Source of the DNA: Actinobacteria bacterium OV450
GTDB taxonomy: Bacteria; Actinomycetota; Actinomycetes; Streptomycetales; Streptomycetaceae
Direction: 5' to 3'
NCBI GenBank assembly: GCA_001298555.1
Contig: LJCW01000390.1
Coordinates: forward strand, 103,673 to 167,672
DNA length: 64,000 nt
The translations under genes were made by a program, and so were the position numbers. Shown piece by piece: positions 34,611 to 43,085 of this stretch. Numbering within the stretch: the stretch's first letter is position 1; each line of letters opens with the position of its first letter. The notes under the pieces are model-generated. The model did no database searches, was not told where the DNA came from, and was given only the letters and a program-made list of their open reading frames with translations.

Positions 34611-34925
34611 CTAGATGTCCCGCACCTTGAGTGCGAGCCCCTGCGGAACCGCGTCCTCGGGGGCGAACCGGTCGCCTTCGCCCACCTCGGCCTGGCGGGC
34701 CCGTCCGGTGGCGGTGGCGTCCTCGACGGTTTCGAGCGACACGCCCTCCCGGGCCAGGGCTACGCGCTGTTCGGGTGACACGTAGGCATCGAAGGTCAGG
34801 CTGCCGTCCGCGTTCTGGCGGACGCGGCCGCCGATGTCGGGACGGTGGTCGCGCAACAGGGCGCGCAGGGTTTCCGCGTCCTCGGCCGTGACACGGACAC
34901 GCAGGACGGTGTACTCGCTGGACAT
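34611..34925 (-). CDS. Small protein resembling an M14/I9-like propeptide domain
   Basis: A 104-aa protein from the ATG at 34925. The first 70 residues (beginning YTVLRVRVTAEDAETLRALL, later DAYVSPEQRVALAREG) have the beta-alpha-beta pattern and phrasing of peptidase propeptides, in which a ferredoxin-like fold caps the active site. The C-terminal 30 residues look flexible. It directly precedes the M14 peptidase on the same strand. A role as inhibitor or chaperone in trans is inferred from fold resemblance and adjacency; it could also be unrelated. Confidence 0.6.
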   Translation of the reverse strand: MSSEYTVLRVRVTAEDAETLRALLRDHRPDIGGRVRQNADGSLTFDAYVSPEQRVALAREGVSLETVEDATATGRARQAEVGEGDRFAPEDAVPQGLALKVRDI

Positions 34926-35070
34926 GACGGGCCCCTCTCGGGCGCCGCCGGCCTCGGACCGGCCACGCCGGCCCGGCCGCGGGACGGCGCGTTCACGACG
35001 GGCGGACGAGTGGTGAGGACGCATTCCGGATGGGCTGTGTACGCTTACGTCCGATGTGTACCTCGTATCC

Positions 35071-35835
35071 TCAGCGTGCGCTCCCCTCGTAGAACGAGTC
35101 AAGTGGCGGCTCGGGCATCCCGCTCAGGAGGCTGTCGAGGCCGGCGATCAGCTCCTGCTCGTCGTCGTACTCGGCGAGCTGCGGGACCAGCGCGCGCAGG
35201 CGGGGGTACTCGGCGGCGGGCAGCCGGTGCAGGCCCAGGCGCAGCAGGAAGTCCGGTTCCTGCGGATCGTCGACCACCTGGCGCTTGTCCACCAGCAGGC
35301 AGCCGAGGTTCCAGGCCACGAAGGCGCGGTACACCGTGAGCGCGGTGGCGTCGTCGAATCCCGCCCGCGCGAGTACGGCCAGGATGTGCTCGGTCAGTTC
35401 GAGGGCCGGCGCCGGTCTCCGGGCCACCGGTACGGCGAGCGGGCGGGTGGCCACGACGGGCAGGAGCTCGCGGTGGGCGTGCACGGACGCTGCGAAGGCG
35501 CGGGCGATCCGGCGCAGCTCGGCGCGCCAGGCGGGAACGCCGCAGGAGTCGCGGGAGGCGGCGGGGGCAGGGCCGGGAGGGTCGCCGCAGGGGTCGGCCG
35601 TGGCCCGCAGCCGCTCGTTGACCTCGGTGAAGAAGGCCTCGACCAGGCCGTCGAGCAGGGCTTCCTTGCTGGGGGTGTACCGGTAGATCGCCATGGGCTC
35701 GACGCCCAGGTCGGTGGCCAGCCGGCGCATGGTCAGGGCCGCGAGCCCCTCCCGGTCCACGAGGGCGACGGCCGCGGCGAGCACCCGCGGGCGGTTCAGC
35801 CGTTCGCGCTTCTCCCGGGTGCCCGGCTCGTCCAT
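35071..35835 (-). CDS. TetR-family regulator with TetR-type C-terminal domain
   Basis: A 254-aa protein. The HTH lies at about residues 14-58 (LNRPRVLAAAVALVDREGLAALTMRRL, GVEPMAIYRYTPSKEAL), and the long C-terminal ligand domain is of the TetR_C/Tet-repressor class rather than AcrR. The target is unknown; no efflux gene is adjacent. An AT-rich inverted repeat 46-73 bp upstream probably mediates autoregulation. Confidence 0.85.
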   Translation of the reverse strand: MDEPGTREKRERLNRPRVLAAAVALVDREGLAALTMRRLATDLGVEPMAIYRYTPSKEALLDGLVEAFFTEVNERLRATADPCGDPPGPAPAASRDSCGVPAWRAELRRIARAFAASVHAHRELLPVVATRPLAVPVARRPAPALELTEHILAVLARAGFDDATALTVYRAFVAWNLGCLLVDKRQVVDDPQEPDFLLRLGLHRLPAAEYPRLRALVPQLAEYDDEQELIAGLDSLLSGMPEPPLDSFYEGSAR

Positions 35836-35880
35836 ATTCCGACCTGCCGACGGATGCCGCCCCTGCGGGCGTACGGATAC

Positions 35881-35908
35881 TTAGTAAAGTAATCCATTAT
35901 TGCACTAA
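35881..35908. promoter_or_regulatory. AT-rich inverted repeat upstream of TetR gene
   Basis: TTAGTAAAGTAA and TTATTGCACTAA are imperfect reverse complements separated by 4 bp, in the promoter region of the TetR gene and overlapping the end of the next gene upstream. Confidence 0.55.
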
Positions 35909-36282
35909 ACAGCGTATGCATCCTGATAGTGGACATCCGCGCCCCCCTCGAACGGGCTCTCCGTCAGGGGGCCCGCCGCGGTCATCGCAGCCGGCGAGGT
36001 GACGGGGGACGCCGCCGACTCGTGCCGGACGAGGGCGCACGCCGCACAGGCCGGCCTGTCCACCGGGATGACGGCCGTCTCCCTCGGGGCCCCGGCCGCG
36101 CCCCCACGCCCGGGGTGCATCGCTTCGACATGGCGGGACAGGACGTCCTTGAAGAGCTCCGCGCGTTGCAGCTCCCGGCTGTCCATGTGGTGCATGCCCC
36201 CCACCCCCGATGACGTCCAAGCGGTGATTGCGGTACCCAATACGGCGCAGGCCAGCACGATCCACATGAGGGCGTTCGGCAC
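35905..36282 (-). CDS. Hypothetical single-pass membrane protein
   Basis: A 125-aa protein. The GTG at 36282 follows AAAGGA and places a hydrophobic helix at the very N-terminus (NALMWIVLACAVLGTAITAW). The rest is hydrophilic with MHHMDSRELQRAELFKDVL, a CAAC motif and an acidic C-terminus. I do not recognise a family; related small proteins occur in Streptomyces. It diverges from the two genes at 36705-37944 across a 420-bp region. Confidence 0.55.
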   Translation of the reverse strand: MPNALMWIVLACAVLGTAITAWTSSGVGGMHHMDSRELQRAELFKDVLSRHVEAMHPGRGGAAGAPRETAVIPVDRPACAACALVRHESAASPVTSPAAMTAAGPLTESPFEGGADVHYQDAYAV

Positions 36283-36704
36283 AACGGTTCCTTTCCCGGG
36301 GTGAGGCGAGGGGTCTGTGGCCGGACCTCCGGCGACACCACGACATAACGCAGCGGCATATGACGAGTTGCGCAGCGTCAGCCGATTGCAGTCATGTGCG
36401 CCCCTCCGCCGGATGGGGGCGCGCGCCGGAGCGTGAGCGCCGCGCGACCGGACGAGTGCGCGTTGTCGGCCGGCCCGGCGGGCGCGCACACACATCAGGC
36501 GGAGGCTCCCGAGGTGCACCCCCTCGCTGCGGCGCCACCGGCTGTCCCGGACGGAACTGCAGCTCGCGCAGTGTGGGGCGGCGGACCTGATGTGTTCTGC
36601 GCATGTGCAGAACCGATAAAAGACACCGGTCAACCCGTGCCCGATGCGCCACCCTCACCTGCTTGGAGCACACCCTCCCCGGCGCCCGAAGCGTTGGTTG
36701 GACT
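36283..36704. other. Divergent intergenic region with one strong palindrome
   Basis: I see no gene. The 20-bp palindrome at 36594-36613 (listed separately) is the only clear structure. Confidence 0.45.
36594..36613. promoter_or_regulatory. 20-bp palindrome GTTCTGCGCATGTGCAGAAC
   Basis: Inverted repeat with a single mismatched pair, about 92 bp before the next plus-strand start. A likely binding site of an unidentified dimeric regulator. Confidence 0.55.
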
Positions 36705-37013
36705 ATGACAACAGCAAACAACTCGGCAATGTTTTCGCAGGGCACGAAGGACGAGGGCGGCAGCGCCCGCGCCGGGGCCGCAAGGTTGGGCAACTGGACC
36801 TACACACCGGCCTCGACGCCGTGGGCGGTCGACGAAAACGGTGTGCTGTGCCACGAGGGGCGGGACATCGACCTGCACTACTCGTCCACGGTCTTCGAGG
36901 ATTTCCTCGACGCGATGAGCGCGATCGAGTACGACTTCACCCGGCGGTTCCAGGGAGCGGCTCCGGCCGAGCCGTCCGTCGACGAGCGGTCAGGGCGGAA
37001 CTCCCGTGTATGA
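36705..37013 (+). CDS. Hypothetical protein
   Basis: A 102-aa soluble protein from the ATG at 36705 (no clear ribosome site; ATG 36729 is an alternative). The middle contains LGNWTYTPASTPWAVDENGV and DLHYSSTVFEDFLDAMSAIEY, well-structured in composition, while both ends look disordered. No recognised family. Its stop lies inside the start of the DUF2637 gene (8-bp overlap), so the two probably work together. Confidence 0.6.
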   Translation: MTTANNSAMFSQGTKDEGGSARAGAARLGNWTYTPASTPWAVDENGVLCHEGRDIDLHYSSTVFEDFLDAMSAIEYDFTRRFQGAAPAEPSVDERSGRNSRV

Positions 37014-37944
37014 GTACGGCCATCACGACGTCAGCGGTTTCCCCATGCAGCCGGATGTCCCCGGCTTCTGGCCGGGGCCGGGGCCGGGGGCGGATCCCGG
37101 GCACCAGGCAGTCCAGGACGGGCAGCCGCTCGTCGGCCCGCCGCTCCTGGGGCAACAGCTCTTCGGGCAGCCCGAGGTGAACTGTGCCTGGGATCCGGCG
37201 GAAGAGCTGGCCCAGCTCCTCCAGGAAGCCGGAACCCCCGCCCAGGCAGATCCGTTCGACTGGATCGCAGAGGGGGGCGGCAAGACGGTCCATGTCGCCG
37301 GCAGCGCCACGGGCCTGCACCGGAACACCCAGGAGGGGCCGCGCTCGGAAACCCCTCACGGACACCGCCGCGTGCCGCCCAAGGAGGCGATGCTGACCCT
37401 CTTCCGAACGGGCAGCCTCTTCTCCGCCTTGCTGGTCGCGGTCATCGCCGCCGTCGTGAGCCTCTTCAGCGGTCTGGCCGTCGCCGACGCCCTGCGCCAC
37501 AGCGCCGGGCCCCACACCACGCACGATGTCGTGAGCTGGTGGCCCCTGTTGATCTACGGGCCCTGGATGGTCGCCTCCCTGTCCATTCTCCGGGCCGCCC
37601 TACACCAACGCCGGGCCGTCCACTCCTGGGCCATCGTTCTCCTGTTCTCCACCCTCGCCACCCTGTTGTGTGTGGCTCAGGCACCCAGGACGTTCGCCGC
37701 GCAGGCGGCAGCCACCCTTCCACCCGTCGCGGCACTGGCCTGCTTCCAGCAACTCGTCCGCCAGATCACGCTCACACGACCACCCCGCCACCCCGTCCCG
37801 CGCCACCGCAACCGGAACACCCCGCCGCTGCGGCCCACCCCCGCACCGAGCAGCCCGGTCACGCCCGTTCCCAACTACCTCATGCCGGACCACAAGGCCG
37901 GCGGGCATTCCGCTCCCGGCTACAGAATTCGCTACGGGGCGTAA
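37006..37944 (+). CDS. DUF2637-like membrane protein
   Basis: A 312-aa protein starting at an ATG inside the end of the preceding gene. Residues 1-125 are a Pro/Gly/Gln-rich cytoplasmic region. Four membrane helices follow at about 130-255 (SLFSALLVAVIAAVVSLFSG, WWPLLIYGPWMVASLSIL, AIVLLFSTLATLLCVA, ATLPPVAALACFQQLV), in the spacing of DUF2637/SpdB-like proteins, then a basic Pro-rich tail. DUF2637 proteins are frequent near XRE-DUF5753 regulators and on mobile elements of streptomycetes. Function unknown. Confidence 0.65.
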   Translation: MYEYGHHDVSGFPMQPDVPGFWPGPGPGADPGHQAVQDGQPLVGPPLLGQQLFGQPEVNCAWDPAEELAQLLQEAGTPAQADPFDWIAEGGGKTVHVAGSATGLHRNTQEGPRSETPHGHRRVPPKEAMLTLFRTGSLFSALLVAVIAAVVSLFSGLAVADALRHSAGPHTTHDVVSWWPLLIYGPWMVASLSILRAALHQRRAVHSWAIVLLFSTLATLLCVAQAPRTFAAQAAATLPPVAALACFQQLVRQITLTRPPRHPVPRHRNRNTPPLRPTPAPSSPVTPVPNYLMPDHKAGGHSAPGYRIRYGA

Positions 37945-38315
37945 GAGGGCCCTGCGCAGAGCGGCGCCACAGGAACGCAGCGCCCGGCAGCCGGACGTCT
38001 TTGAGGTGTCGGACAACTGGCTCCTTCCCCGGTCCCCGGGAGCGTGATCACTTTCATCTCAGGAACGAAGATCCAAACCGATAGGTCACGGGCGGTGCCC
38101 GGTCTCAGCCCTACGGGTCTGCCGCAGCGGACGGCCGAGGTCAGGCCGTCGAGGTCCGAACCGCTCCCAACCGGTACAAAGTCGGCCGAACCGGCATGCC
38201 CATCCCCGGCCGGCCATCGTCACCGGGACCCCCGCACGAGGAACCCTGCCCACGTGGAACCCTGCCCCCGATGCCGAGCGCGGGCGGGGACCCCCAACTC
38301 CGAGAGGACATCGAC
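37945..38315. other. Intergenic region
   Basis: I see no convincing gene, repeat or operator in this 371-bp stretch; open frames are short and without ribosome sites. Confidence 0.4.
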
Positions 38316-38570
38316 ATGCTCCACGACCTCGACCGCGCCGAGCGCATCCGGTACGAGCGGCTCCAGGACGCCGCGTACCAAGCCGGCGAGGAGGCCGTCG
38401 TCAAACTCCAGGCCGCACTGGCCCTCGCAGGCCTGGTCCTTCCCTCACTCAGCAACGACGGGCCGGTGGGCTGCCGTGGTCTGGTCCGGCTCGGAGGCTG
38501 CAGCACCGACGTCGCGAACCGACTCGCCGAGATCGTCGCAGCCGGCGCGGACGTCCTGCAGAACGGATAG
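38316..38570 (+). CDS. Small hypothetical protein
   Basis: An 84-aa protein. The ATG at 38316 has AGAGGA about 8 nt upstream; earlier in-frame ATGs (38271, 38196) are less well supported. It is helical (RAERIRYERLQDAAYQAGEE) with a Gly/Cys segment and LAEIVAAGADVLQ at the end. No family recognised. It is followed by another small gene and then an XRE-DUF5753 regulator on the same strand. Confidence 0.5.
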   Translation: MLHDLDRAERIRYERLQDAAYQAGEEAVVKLQAALALAGLVLPSLSNDGPVGCRGLVRLGGCSTDVANRLAEIVAAGADVLQNG

Positions 38571-38621
38571 CCCACCGGCCGACCCGGTCGCCACAAGTGA
38601 CCGACCCGCGGAGGTTCTTGA

Positions 38622-38969
38622 ATGCATGAGCGGCAGCCTTCCCCCCACGATCCGAAGGTGCCCAGAAGGACGTTCGACCCCTACCGGTTCCCGGGCATAC
38701 GGGGCTGGGCGGACACCGCGCAGCCGAGCTCCGGTTGCCCGCAAGCCCCTCCGCCCGCGGGTGACAGCCCTCCGGGCGACCGTCCCCCGCGCGACCCGGC
38801 TCCGGGCGTCCCGAGTCCCGAGGACCGCAGACGACTCGAGCTCCAGGCGTGCCTCACCGCGGCGGGCGTACCGCCGCACGCCGGCGACCTCCACGCCATC
38901 GAAGTGCTCTCCATGATCGACGACGCCACGAACGCGGCGATCCGACGCTGGATCTGCGGCGCCCGCTGA
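38622..38969 (+). CDS. Small hypothetical protein with Pro-rich N-terminus
   Basis: A 115-aa protein; the ATG at 38622 follows GGAGG at a good distance. The first 65 residues are Pro/Gly-rich. The C-terminus (LQACLTAAGVPPHAGDLHAI then EVLSMIDDATNAAIRRW) is a compact helical segment of the kind seen in small unknown streptomycete proteins encoded beside XRE-DUF5753 regulators. Function unknown. Confidence 0.6.
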   Translation: MHERQPSPHDPKVPRRTFDPYRFPGIRGWADTAQPSSGCPQAPPPAGDSPPGDRPPRDPAPGVPSPEDRRRLELQACLTAAGVPPHAGDLHAIEVLSMIDDATNAAIRRWICGAR

Positions 38970-39165
38970 CCGGGGCCCGGCACACGCCGCACGGCACAGC
39001 CTGCCGTACAACGACTCCGTCACCGCGCCGTGTTAGTCCGAACAGGTGGTGCTCCTCGTGCGAATGCGTCGGCTGCCGGGCCGGGTATGCAGAATGCGTT
39101 TGCCGGAGTCGGCCGTGGGGCGAGGGGGGCCTGCGAGAGGTCCTTGAGCTGGAGGTGCACCGCCG

Positions 39166-40080
39166 GTGTCGGCGAACGGAAGTCCCACGGTCAGAAGGCG
39201 CCGCCTCGGCGCGGAGCTCCGCAGCCTTCGCCGGGCGGCGGGAATGACCTCCATGCAGGTGGCGAAGCACCTGCTCGTGTCGCAACCCAAGATCAGTCTC
39301 ATCGAGACGGGGCGGCGCCCGATCAATCCGCGTGACGTGCGCGATCTGTGCCGGCTCTACGGAGTCAGCGAACCGGGGGTCGTCGATTCGCTGATGCGCA
39401 TGGCGAAGGAGTCGGCACGGCAGGGGTGGTGGGTCGCCTGCGGGGACGTCCCCTACGGCGTGTACATCGGGCTGGAGACGGAGGCGGCCGCCATCCACTC
39501 CTATGAGCCGCTGGTGGTCCCCGGTCTGCTGCAGACCAGGGCCTACGCGGCCGCGATCATCGCGGAATCGATCCCCTGCCCGCCGGTGGAACAGGCCGCG
39601 GTCCGCCTCGACGTGCGGCTGAGGCGTCAGCACCGCGCCCATCATCCCGCCCGCCCACTCCGCTTATGGACGATCCTGGACGAATCCGTACTGCACCGCA
39701 TCATCGGCAACCGAGAGGTCATGCGGGAACAGCTGGAGCACCTGAACGGCCTCGGTGCCCAGCCGCACATCACCGTGCAGGTCCTTCCCCACAGCGCCGG
39801 AGCCCACCCGGGGGTCACGGGACAGTTCTCCACCCTGACGTTCCCGGACGGCGATGCGGGTGTCGTCTATCTGGAGCGTTTCACCGGCGATCTCTACGTG
39901 GAGAAGAACGCCGACCGGCGCATCTACCACATCATGTACGACCACCTTCAGGCACAAGCCCTGAACCCCATCGACTCCCGGTACGTCATCGAAGACATGA
40001 TCAAGACGTACACCCGGCCCGCTCCGCCCTCCCGTGTCAGACCGCCCGCGGAGCGTGCGGCTGCCATGGCGGGAGTCTGA
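39166..40080 (+). CDS. XRE-family regulator with DUF5753 domain
   Basis: A 304-aa protein; GTG 39166, with GGAGGTG about 10 nt upstream. The N-terminal XRE HTH (LGAELRSLRRAAGMTSMQVA, KHLLVSQPKISLIETGRR) is followed by DUF5753 (YEPLVVPGLLQTRAYA, LDESVLHRIIG, VQVLPHSAGAHPG, GDLYVEKNADRRIYH). Such proteins (WhiJ/Scr1-like) usually pair with a small DUF397 protein and affect development or antibiotic production in Streptomyces. No DUF397 gene is adjacent here; the two small genes just upstream may take that place. Confidence 0.88.
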   Translation: MSANGSPTVRRRRLGAELRSLRRAAGMTSMQVAKHLLVSQPKISLIETGRRPINPRDVRDLCRLYGVSEPGVVDSLMRMAKESARQGWWVACGDVPYGVYIGLETEAAAIHSYEPLVVPGLLQTRAYAAAIIAESIPCPPVEQAAVRLDVRLRRQHRAHHPARPLRLWTILDESVLHRIIGNREVMREQLEHLNGLGAQPHITVQVLPHSAGAHPGVTGQFSTLTFPDGDAGVVYLERFTGDLYVEKNADRRIYHIMYDHLQAQALNPIDSRYVIEDMIKTYTRPAPPSRVRPPAERAAAMAGV

Positions 40081-40261
40081 GCGGGGTCGCGACCGCCGGG
40101 CGGAAGCGGGCCCACCCCGGCGCGACCGGCTCTCCTGCGATGAGGCGGTTTGAGACCCGGAATCGCGGCGAGACGGGCGTCGAACAGTGTTCGGCGTCCG
40201 CCGAGTTCCCGGTCCGACACGGGTCGCGGGCCTTGGCGCGCACAGGGGGAGGGAACCTCGT

Positions 40262-41011
40262 ATGACCACACCTGACGAGGAAGCGCCCGCGTCCGTGCGG
40301 GGCACCGGGCTGGGGCGCGACGTGGTGCTGGCCGTCGGCCTGTTGGGCATCGGCATCGGCGGCCTGACGGCCTTCGTGAAGGCCGCTCCGGCGAGCTGGG
40401 CCGGGCTTCCGCTGCCGCCGATCGCCGCTCTGGCCGTCTTGCTGCTCGGCGGGGTACTGGCGAAGTGGAGCATCGCACCCGGCCGGCTCCGCGCCCGGCC
40501 ACCGCGTCCGGCGGTGCCGCCGGCCGGCCGTGCGGCGCCCTCGCCGGGCGTCCCCGATGTCGGGAGCGAGGCCCTCGACCACGCCGCGGTCGACGCGGAC
40601 GGCTTCGAGCACACGGTGGCCGCCCTGTGCGCCCGGGACGGATGCACCTCGGTGGAGGTGGTGGGGGGCGCGGGCGACCTGGGCGCCGACGTCCTGGCGA
40701 CGACTGCGGACGGGCGGCGGGTGGTGCTCCAGTGCAAGCACTACTCCGAGGACAACCGGGTCGGCTCCCAGGACCTCCAGCGGTTCGGCGGCACCTGCTT
40801 CGCCGTCCACGGGGCCGATGTCGCGGTCCTCGTCACGACCGGTTCCCTCACGGCGCCCGCGGCCGAGTACGCCGAGACCTGCGGGATCCTCTGCGTCGAC
40901 GGCGAGGCCCTGGCCGCCTGGACCGATCAGGAGGCGCCTGCGCCGTGGGAGGAGAGCGCGCGTCCGCCCGCACCGAGCCCGTCCTCCCCGACCCGGGAAG
41001 CATCGTCATGA
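40262..41011 (+). CDS. Membrane-anchored Mrr-like restriction endonuclease-fold protein
   Basis: A 249-aa protein; the ATG at 40262 follows GGGAGGG. Two hydrophobic helices (about residues 20-65) are followed by a Pro-rich linker and an Mrr_cat PD-(D/E)xK domain (about 110-215): DGCTSVEVVGGAGDLGADVL with the catalytic Asp, and VVLQCKHYS with the QxK motif. This architecture (two helices plus Mrr domain) occurs widely in actinobacteria; it may restrict methylated or foreign DNA at the membrane. The catalytic residues appear intact. Confidence 0.82.
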   Translation: MTTPDEEAPASVRGTGLGRDVVLAVGLLGIGIGGLTAFVKAAPASWAGLPLPPIAALAVLLLGGVLAKWSIAPGRLRARPPRPAVPPAGRAAPSPGVPDVGSEALDHAAVDADGFEHTVAALCARDGCTSVEVVGGAGDLGADVLATTADGRRVVLQCKHYSEDNRVGSQDLQRFGGTCFAVHGADVAVLVTTGSLTAPAAEYAETCGILCVDGEALAAWTDQEAPAPWEESARPPAPSPSSPTREASS

Positions 41012-41407
41012 CCTTCACGACGGCGGTCTGACAGCCGTACCGGCCGGCTCTGACAGCGAGCGCCGTTCCGTGCCGTGCGAAGGCCAGGTCGGTGGAGCAA
41101 CCGACGAGCCGGCGCGCCGCCCGGGTCGCGGTGTGCGCGCGCCGGGCGGCGCGGCGCCGGACTTCGTCAGGACGGCCTGCTGCCTCGGACTGGCCGGCGA
41201 CCAGGCGCAGTGCGTGGCCGGCCTGACTGCCGGCGCAGTGACCGGCGGGACGGCGGTCTCCGCCTGCCGGGTGGTGCCCGACTGGAGCGGCCGGCGGGAC
41301 GGCGGACGAGCGCGCGGGCTGGCCGGAAGTCGGCGTTCGGTTTGAGCGTGTGGATCACCGATCGCTACCCTCCTGCTAGTTGCTCAAGTCAACCAATAGG
41401 GACCGGC
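41012..41407. other. Intergenic region before the acyl-CoA ligase gene
   Basis: No gene is supported. Close to the ligase start, AGTTGCTCAAGTCAACC (about 41379-41395) is a weak inverted repeat of MarR-site type overlapping a likely -10 (GCTAGT). Confidence 0.4.
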
Positions 41408-42955
41408 ATGCACGACACCACCGAACACTTCCGCAGCCACGTGGAGGAGATCCTTGACGCCCTGGGGAGGGAACCGGACCGTGAGGCCCTGGTACACGGG
41501 GCCCGGCGGGTGAGCGCGGGCGAGTTACGCGGCCTCGTCCACGGCATGGCCCGTGCGCTGCAGTCGCGGGGTGTGAAGCGCGGCCAGACCGTCACCCTCC
41601 TGGCAGGCAACCTTCCCGAGACGATCGCGGCCCGCTACGCCGCCGGGCTGCTCGGCTGCGCCGTGAACCACCTCTACGGCGGCCTTTCGGCCGATGTCCA
41701 CGCCGACATCCTCCGCGACGTCGAGACCCGCGCGCTGATAGTCGACCCCGCCTACCGCGAACGCGCCGCCGATCTGGCACAGCGGGTGCCCTTGGAACAG
41801 GTGCTGCTCCTCGGTGGGGGTGCGGGCCGGGATCCGGACCTGGTGCAGCTCGCCGCCGGGCAGTCCACGGAGGTCTTCGCGGGCGAGGCACAACCGGAGG
41901 ACATCTGTACCATCCGTCACACCGGGGGGACCACCGGTCATCCCAAGGCCATTTGCACCACGTTCGAGCAGTGGGTGTCGGTCGGGCCGGACTGGTTGGA
42001 GCAGGGGCAGGCAAGGGCCCTCGTGTGCACCACCCTCGCCCACGCGGCGGGCATCATGGCGGACACCACGCTGCACCGCGGCGGCACCGTCGTCCTGCTG
42101 GACGAGTTCGAACCCGGCGCCGTGCTCGACGCGATCGAGCGCGAGCGCATCACCCACATGTTCCTGCTGCCGCCGCTCCTCTACCAGTTGATGGACCACC
42201 CGGGGATCGACCGCGCCGACACCTCCACCCTGCGCATGCTCACCTACGGGGGCTGCGCCTCCTCCCCGGCCCGCCTCGCGGCGGCGGTGCGGCGCTTCGG
42301 CCCCGTACTGAACCAGTTCTACGGACAGAACGAAGCGGGCGGTATCAGCGTCCTCTCCCCCCAGGACCACGATCCGCGACGCCCTGAGCTGCTGCGGACC
42401 GCCGGCAAGATCATGGACGGCGTCGAGGTCTCCGTCCGCGACTCCGACGGACGGGACCTGCCCGCAGGCGAGCACGGCGAGATCTGCGTACGGTCCCCGC
42501 AGGTGATGAAGGGCTACTGGAAGCAGCCCGAGCTCACCGCGGAGGTACTGCGGGACGGCTGGCTGCACACCGGCGACATCGGCTTCGTCGACACGGACGG
42601 CTACGTCACGATCGTGGACCGGCTGAAGGACATGATCGTGGTCGTGGGAGGCCACGTGTACACGGTGGAACTGGAAGACGTGCTCAACTCGCACCCGCAG
42701 GTCCTGCAGAGCGCAGTGCTGGGAGTCCCCGACGCCAGCCTCATGGAGCGGGTCCACGCGGTCGTCGTCCGCACGCCGGACGCCGAGGTCGGCGAGGACG
42801 AACTGCGCGCCATGGTGCGGGACAGGAAGGGGCCCATGTACGAGCCCGCCGGCATCGAGTTCGTGGACGCGCTGCCCCTGACCGACGTGGGCAAGCCGGA
42901 CAAGAAGCTGCTGCGCGCCAGGGCCGCCGCCATGGCCCCGACCCCGCGCCCGTAA
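41408..42955 (+). CDS. Acyl-CoA synthetase / AMP-dependent ligase
   Basis: A 515-aa ANL-family enzyme. ATG 41408 is used; the preceding open frame is GC-rich noncoding. Core motifs: TIRHTGGTTGHPKAI (ATP-binding P-loop), FYGQNEAGG (adenine-binding), LHTGDIGFVDTDGYVTIVDR, and the catalytic Lys in LTDVGKPDKKLL. It activates a carboxylic acid as the acyl-AMP and transfers it to CoA. The sequence is of the long-chain fatty acid/aryl acid CoA ligase type; substrate unknown. It stands alone, without acyltransferase or carrier-protein genes nearby. Confidence 0.88.
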   Translation: MHDTTEHFRSHVEEILDALGREPDREALVHGARRVSAGELRGLVHGMARALQSRGVKRGQTVTLLAGNLPETIAARYAAGLLGCAVNHLYGGLSADVHADILRDVETRALIVDPAYRERAADLAQRVPLEQVLLLGGGAGRDPDLVQLAAGQSTEVFAGEAQPEDICTIRHTGGTTGHPKAICTTFEQWVSVGPDWLEQGQARALVCTTLAHAAGIMADTTLHRGGTVVLLDEFEPGAVLDAIERERITHMFLLPPLLYQLMDHPGIDRADTSTLRMLTYGGCASSPARLAAAVRRFGPVLNQFYGQNEAGGISVLSPQDHDPRRPELLRTAGKIMDGVEVSVRDSDGRDLPAGEHGEICVRSPQVMKGYWKQPELTAEVLRDGWLHTGDIGFVDTDGYVTIVDRLKDMIVVVGGHVYTVELEDVLNSHPQVLQSAVLGVPDASLMERVHAVVVRTPDAEVGEDELRAMVRDRKGPMYEPAGIEFVDALPLTDVGKPDKKLLRARAAAMAPTPRP

Positions 42956-43085
42956 CGGGCGTCCGGCCGGGCCGTCGTACGGCGGCGGCCGGTGTGCTGC
43001 AGTCCTGCGAACCCGTCGGCGACGGTGACCGCGAGCTGCAGATCCGGCTGGCTGTGGCCGGCGCCTGAGACCGTCGTCCCGATCC

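Noticed and set aside
32443..34925. Calling the peptidase/nuclease run an antiphage defence system
   Set aside because: No known defence signature gene is present; kept only as a speculative functional unit.
41012..41407. Possible small genes before the acyl-CoA ligase
   Set aside because: Open frames lack ribosome sites and show the composition of unconstrained GC-rich DNA.
41408..42955. Biosynthetic gene cluster seeded by the acyl-CoA ligase
   Set aside because: No carrier protein, ketosynthase, tailoring or transport genes are adjacent.
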